This document shows positions 60,112 to 64,000 of a stretch of 64,000 nt of DNA, in pieces. Position 1 is the first letter of the stretch; every line of letters starts with the position of its first letter. The DNA is from an uncultured Eubacteriales bacterium. GTDB lineage: Bacteria > Bacillota > Clostridia > Oscillospirales > CAG-272. The translations under genes were made by a program, and so were the position numbers. The stretch covers positions 1 to 64,000 of the forward strand of contig URDX01000007.1 in assembly GCA_900546695.1 (NCBI GenBank), given 5' to 3'. Below the pieces are notes generated by a model, which was given only the letters and a program-made list of their open reading frames with translations, made no database searches and was not told where the DNA came from.

Positions 60112-61617
60112 TCACTCTGCATCATCAAAGCGGTCACGGTAAAAGCTCTCCGCCGCCTCGGCAAGCGCCCTCTCGGCTTCCTCCGGGGATGCGGCAAGAT
60201 ACTCGTACGGATATTTCGGCATGAACAGCCGCTGCATATCGCCGCCCGAGCGGGAAACAAGCTTTGTCACCGCACCCGCGCCGAGCGCGAAGATGCTGTG
60301 TATCTCATCCATTATCAGAATGTTGTATATGCCCTCTTTGCCGTGCTTTGAAAAACCGACGTTTTCATAGCCGCCGACGGCGTTTTTCTGCTTATACATA
60401 TAGTAGGGCTCGTAGCCGAGCTCGGCGCAGCGCCGCTGAGAATACGCAACTCCCCTCCCCGCATCCTCGCCCGTACGCGAGTAGCAGCCCCCGCGCTCGG
60501 CAAGCTCCGCCGCGCGCTTGACGCAGAAGGTATGAACGGTAATATTCTCGGGCGAGAGCGCGCTGACCTCGTCAAAGCTGCGGATAAAGCTCTCCCCGCT
60601 CTCGCCGGGCAGCCCCGCTATAAGATCGGTATTTATGCAGTCAAAGCTCTGCGCCGCAGCCGCCTCATATGCGCGGAAAAACTGCTCCGCCGTGTGCGAG
60701 CGACCGATGCTGCGCAGCACCTCGTCGTTCGTTGTTTGCGGGTTTATGCTGACGCGGGTCACGCCCCGGCGCTTTGCCGCACGCAGCTTGTCGTCGGTTA
60801 TCGTGTCGGGTCTGCCCGCCTCAAGCGTGAACTCACGCAGCGCGGAGAGGTCTATGCACTCCCCGAGACAGCCGAGCAGACGGTCGAGCTGTTCGGCACT
60901 GAGCGTCGTCGGCGTTCCGCCGCCGATATAAACGGTGTCGACCCGCCTGCCTATCCTCGGCAGCAGCCTGCCGAGCGCGCGAATATCACTGCACAGCCGC
61001 TCGAGATAATCGGGGATGAGCGAGAGCAGACGCGGCGTTGAATACGACACAAACGAGCAGTAAGCGCAGCGCGTCGGGCAGAACGGAATGGATATATACA
61101 CCGAGCAGCCGTCGCTGCCGACCTGTCTGCGCAGCGCGGAATTGTTGCGCGCCACCTCGGTCAGCAGATGTGCTTTTTCGGGCGCGGCGAGGTAGTCGCC
61201 CGTCAGTATGCGCTCCGCCTCCCGTGCACCGTCAAGTCCCTGCGCACGGGCACTTTCCGCAAGCTGCTCGGCGAGCTTTGCAGGGCGCACTCCCGTCAGT
61301 ATTCCCCATTCGGGGCGTATGTCGAAAAGCTCCGCACCCGCCTCGAATATCGCACGTCCCACCGCGCGCTTTTTTATCCGCTCGTCCGAGTCGATACCGT
61401 CGCGCAGCTCGCGCGCCGTGCCGCTGCGCTGCTCCCCGCCGTGCCGCATTACCGCCTCGGCGGTATAGCTCTGCGCATCCTCGTGCAGCGTCAAACGTAC
61501 CGCGTCGCCCTCCGCCGTCTCCTCCTCCCGCTCGGAAAAGCCCGCGCCGGGAAAGAAGATAAGACAGAGCGTCTGAACGTAGTAGCGCCCGATATTTCCT
61601 TCTATATACAGCTTCAT
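60112..61617 (-). CDS. hemZ: Coproporphyrinogen III oxidase-like radical SAM protein HemZ
   Basis: The 501-residue protein has the HemN/HemZ radical SAM motif PFCPTRCAYCSF (about residues 177-188), YIGGGTPTTLS, and the HemZ-type N-terminal domain with RPEWGILTGVRPAKL near 128. In anaerobes such proteins act in heme-related chemistry or are HemW-like heme chaperones; oxidation of coproporphyrinogen is not assured without the pathway. It follows relA after 62 bp on the same strand and may be cotranscribed. Confidence 0.9.
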   Translation of the reverse strand: MKLYIEGNIGRYYVQTLCLIFFPGAGFSEREEETAEGDAVRLTLHEDAQSYTAEAVMRHGGEQRSGTARELRDGIDSDERIKKRAVGRAIFEAGAELFDIRPEWGILTGVRPAKLAEQLAESARAQGLDGAREAERILTGDYLAAPEKAHLLTEVARNNSALRRQVGSDGCSVYISIPFCPTRCAYCSFVSYSTPRLLSLIPDYLERLCSDIRALGRLLPRIGRRVDTVYIGGGTPTTLSAEQLDRLLGCLGECIDLSALREFTLEAGRPDTITDDKLRAAKRRGVTRVSINPQTTNDEVLRSIGRSHTAEQFFRAYEAAAAQSFDCINTDLIAGLPGESGESFIRSFDEVSALSPENITVHTFCVKRAAELAERGGCYSRTGEDAGRGVAYSQRRCAELGYEPYYMYKQKNAVGGYENVGFSKHGKEGIYNILIMDEIHSIFALGAGAVTKLVSRSGGDMQRLFMPKYPYEYLAASPEEAERALAEAAESFYRDRFDDAE

Positions 61618-61679
61618 CTGTTCACATCACTTTCAAGCTCCGCGCAGAGCGTACACCTCCGGGCGGAGCTGCGCGAACG

Positions 61680-63929
61680 TCAGGTATTATACCTGCGGTC
61701 GACGTGGTCAACGCCCTTGATAGCGCCGAGTCTGCCGACTATCGAACGCACATGGTCTATATTCTTTGCGCCTACGGTCACATTTATGACCGCCTCACCC
61801 GCACCCGTCTTGCGCGCGCCTATCGAGACAATCGAAACCTTCATATCCGCAAGCGCGGTGGTTATGTCCGCTATCATCGAGATGCGGTCCTCGGCATAGA
61901 TATTAAGCGAGGTCTCGAACAGCGCCTTCTCGCTCTGCTGCTCGCCGTCCCAACGCGCCTGCACCCAGCGGTCGGCGTTCTCCTCACGCTGCATGGACAG
62001 TCGGACGTTCGGGCAATCGCGCTTGTGCACCGAGATGCCGTAGCCCTTGGTTATAAAGCCGATGAGCTCGTCACCCGGCAGCGGGTTGCAGCACTTCGCA
62101 AACTTGACCGCACAGCCCTCGACACCGTCGACGATAACGCCGGAGCTCGCCTTATGCGAATGCGGCAGCGCCTTTGTGCGTACCGATGCCGCGTCGGTCG
62201 GTGCAGGCGGAGCATCCTCCGCCTTTGTTCTGCGCTCGAACTCATCGTGCAGCTTCGGCGCAAGCTTTGAGATGGTTATTCCGCCGTAGCCGATGGTGTT
62301 GCAAAGGTCCTCGTAGGTCTTTATGCTGAATCGCGCGGCGACCGCGGTCGCGATCTCCTCCTTCATCTGCTCGGAGCAGCCGCGCCCGTAGCGACGGAAC
62401 TCGCGGTCTATCTCCGCCCTGCCCATCGCGATGTTCTCCTCGCGCTTCTCGCGCTTGAACCACTGGCGTATCTTGTTCCGCGCCTCACCCGTCTTGACTA
62501 TCTTGAGCCAGTCGCGGCTCGGTCCGTGGGACGCGCTCGATGTCAGTATCTCGACTATCTCGCCGTTCTGCGGAACGCGCTCAATGGGCACTATCATGCC
62601 GTTTATCTTCGCGCCTATCATCTTGTTGCCGACACCCGAATGAATAGCGTAAGCAAAGTCGATAACGGTCGAGCCCTGCGGGAGCGTGATAACATCGCCC
62701 TTCGGGGTAAACACGAAGGTCTCATCATGGAAAATATCTATCTTGAGCGCACGCATGAACTCGTCGGGGTCGCGGGTATCGTCCTCGGTCTCGACGAGCT
62801 TGCGTATCCACTGCAGCTTGTCGTCTATCTCCTTGGAGCTCTCCTCGCCCGACTTGTACTTCCAGTGCGCGGCGACGCCGTACTCTGCTATGCGGTGCAT
62901 CTCCCATGTTCTTATCTGCACCTCGAACGGTATGCCGCCCCTGCCGATAACGGTGGTGTGGAGCGAGCGGTACATGTTCGGCTTCGGGGTCGAGATGTAA
63001 TCCTTAAATCGCCCCGGCACCGAATGGAACATGTCGTGTATTATGCCCATGACCGTGTAGCATTCAAGCTCGGTATCGACGAGTACGCGCAGTGCGTAAA
63101 AATCGTATATCTCATTAAAGCTCTTGTTCTGCTCGAACATCTTGCGGTAGATGCTGTATACCGTCTTTACTCTGCCGTCGAGCGAAAAGTTGATGCCGCT
63201 CTCGGTCAGCTTATCGGATATCTGACTGCGCGCACGCTCGATAAAATCATGGCTCTGCCCGTATTTTTCCTCGATATGCTTCTCTATCTGCTCATAGCCG
63301 AACGGGTCGAGATAGCGCAGCGAGATGTTCTCAAGCTCCTGCTTCATCCTCTGCATACCGAGACGGTGTGCAAGCGGCGCAAATACCTGCATCGTTTCGA
63401 GCGCGGTCTGACGCTGCTTGTCCGGGCTCTTTGCGCCGAGTGTGCGCATGTTGTGCAGACGGTCGCACAGCTTGATGAATATGACGCGAATGTCGCGCGA
63501 CATGGCAAGAAACATCTTGCGCAGGTTCTCAATGTGCTTTTCTTCCTTATCCTCAAACGGGATGTGCACCAGCTTTGTGAGACCGTCTACAATCATAGAA
63601 ACATCGCTGCCGAACTCGTACTCTATCTCCTCGAGAGTGACCTTGCTTCCGCAATCCTCTACCGTATCATGCAGCAGCGCCGCACAGATGGAATCGGTAT
63701 CGAGACCGAGCGAAACCGCTATCTCCGCGACCGCGATGGGGTGAAAGATGTACTTCTCACCGCTCGCGCGGAACTGCCCCTCATGCAGCTTTGCGGCGTA
63801 GAGATACGCGCGCTTTATCTTTTCGATATCGTACTTTTTACCCGATGCCGTCAGGGCGAACAGCAGCATCTCTATATCCTTGTATTTAGGATCGGACTCT
63901 ATATGATGAATTCTCGAATCGGTTTTCAT
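61680..63929 (-). CDS. relA: Bifunctional (p)ppGpp synthetase/hydrolase RelA/SpoT
   Basis: The 749-residue protein has all Rel domains. The HD hydrolase region includes FHPIAVAEI and HDTVEDC. The synthetase has DFYALRVLVDTELECY and the YRSLHTTVIG loop near residue 315. A TGS domain (VFTPKGDVITLPQGST) lies near 405, and zinc-finger/helical and ACT domains follow to the end. It makes and breaks the stringent alarmone at stalled ribosomes and controls growth and sporulation. The length is normal, and the start at 63929 is the first ATG. Confidence 0.98.
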   Translation of the reverse strand: MKTDSRIHHIESDPKYKDIEMLLFALTASGKKYDIEKIKRAYLYAAKLHEGQFRASGEKYIFHPIAVAEIAVSLGLDTDSICAALLHDTVEDCGSKVTLEEIEYEFGSDVSMIVDGLTKLVHIPFEDKEEKHIENLRKMFLAMSRDIRVIFIKLCDRLHNMRTLGAKSPDKQRQTALETMQVFAPLAHRLGMQRMKQELENISLRYLDPFGYEQIEKHIEEKYGQSHDFIERARSQISDKLTESGINFSLDGRVKTVYSIYRKMFEQNKSFNEIYDFYALRVLVDTELECYTVMGIIHDMFHSVPGRFKDYISTPKPNMYRSLHTTVIGRGGIPFEVQIRTWEMHRIAEYGVAAHWKYKSGEESSKEIDDKLQWIRKLVETEDDTRDPDEFMRALKIDIFHDETFVFTPKGDVITLPQGSTVIDFAYAIHSGVGNKMIGAKINGMIVPIERVPQNGEIVEILTSSASHGPSRDWLKIVKTGEARNKIRQWFKREKREENIAMGRAEIDREFRRYGRGCSEQMKEEIATAVAARFSIKTYEDLCNTIGYGGITISKLAPKLHDEFERRTKAEDAPPAPTDAASVRTKALPHSHKASSGVIVDGVEGCAVKFAKCCNPLPGDELIGFITKGYGISVHKRDCPNVRLSMQREENADRWVQARWDGEQQSEKALFETSLNIYAEDRISMIADITTALADMKVSIVSIGARKTGAGEAVINVTVGAKNIDHVRSIVGRLGAIKGVDHVDRRYNT

Positions 63930-64000
63930 TCTCTCTGCCTCGCTCTCCTTGTGTATGTTTTGCCGCGACTTATTTTAAAGCCCGCGCGGCGCTGTGCGGT

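Overview
The window looks like a chromosome segment of an anaerobic, spore-forming Clostridia member, probably Oscillospiraceae/Ruminococcaceae-like and of medium GC. The evidence is the yabP/yabQ, spoVB, divIC, rqcP and mazG sporulation/division block, a groESL operon under a perfect CIRCE operator, HemZ, RelA, a tandem glycine riboswitch, and strong AGGAGG-type ribosome binding sites. The taxonomic call is inference.

Layout. 0.2-13.9 kb is ordinary core DNA: a FlaA1/CapD-type sugar nucleotide dehydratase, a glycine-riboswitch-controlled AGCS symporter, two XRE regulators, tRNA-Pro(CGG) and tRNA-Arg(UCU), and a nucleoside-type BMP/ABC uptake operon. From 14.4 to 19.2 kb, two group II intron remnants without a reverse transcriptase lie in the same orientation around a gene pair: an unknown, weakly BtrH/C39-like protein and an ABC exporter. 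groSL (19.5-21.6 kb) interrupts the accessory region. From 21.8 to 51.1 kb lies a dense accessory region that, with 16.6-18.4 kb, holds twelve full-length ABC exporter genes and one truncated one. The end of the window (51.2-63.9 kb) returns to core genes: a class A beta-lactamase-like protein, DivIC, YabQ, YabP, RqcP, MazG, SpoVB, an MTA/SAH deaminase, a uridine-kinase-like protein, HemZ and RelA.

The main discovery candidate is an AT-rich locus at 31.6-39.6 kb that reads as a ribosomal peptide (RiPP) biosynthetic operon. In minus-strand order it holds two half-size ABC exporters, a small signal-peptidase-like protein, an unlisted 38-residue Cys-rich peptide gene (35909..36025) with an ideal ribosome binding site, a hairpin, an acyl-carrier-like protein, two overlapping radical SAM genes (the first with a SPASM-like tail), and the unknown BtrH/C39-like protein. 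A partial copy (ABC, truncated signal-peptidase-like gene, second acyl carrier protein) sits at 28.1-30.3 kb, and a second copy of the BtrH-like gene at 15.4 kb.

A gene made of eight 14-residue repeats (30616..31026) and a frameshifted one-unit paralogue (39812..39938) share a duplicated terminator-promoter module of about 450 bp. Part of that module also drives the ABC operon at 27.8 kb. Decayed copies, promoter duplication, intron remnants and an AT-rich core together suggest a horizontally acquired, repeatedly rearranged peptide-making and export island. The chemistry is unknown; ACP-dependent acylation plus radical SAM modification of the peptide is inference.
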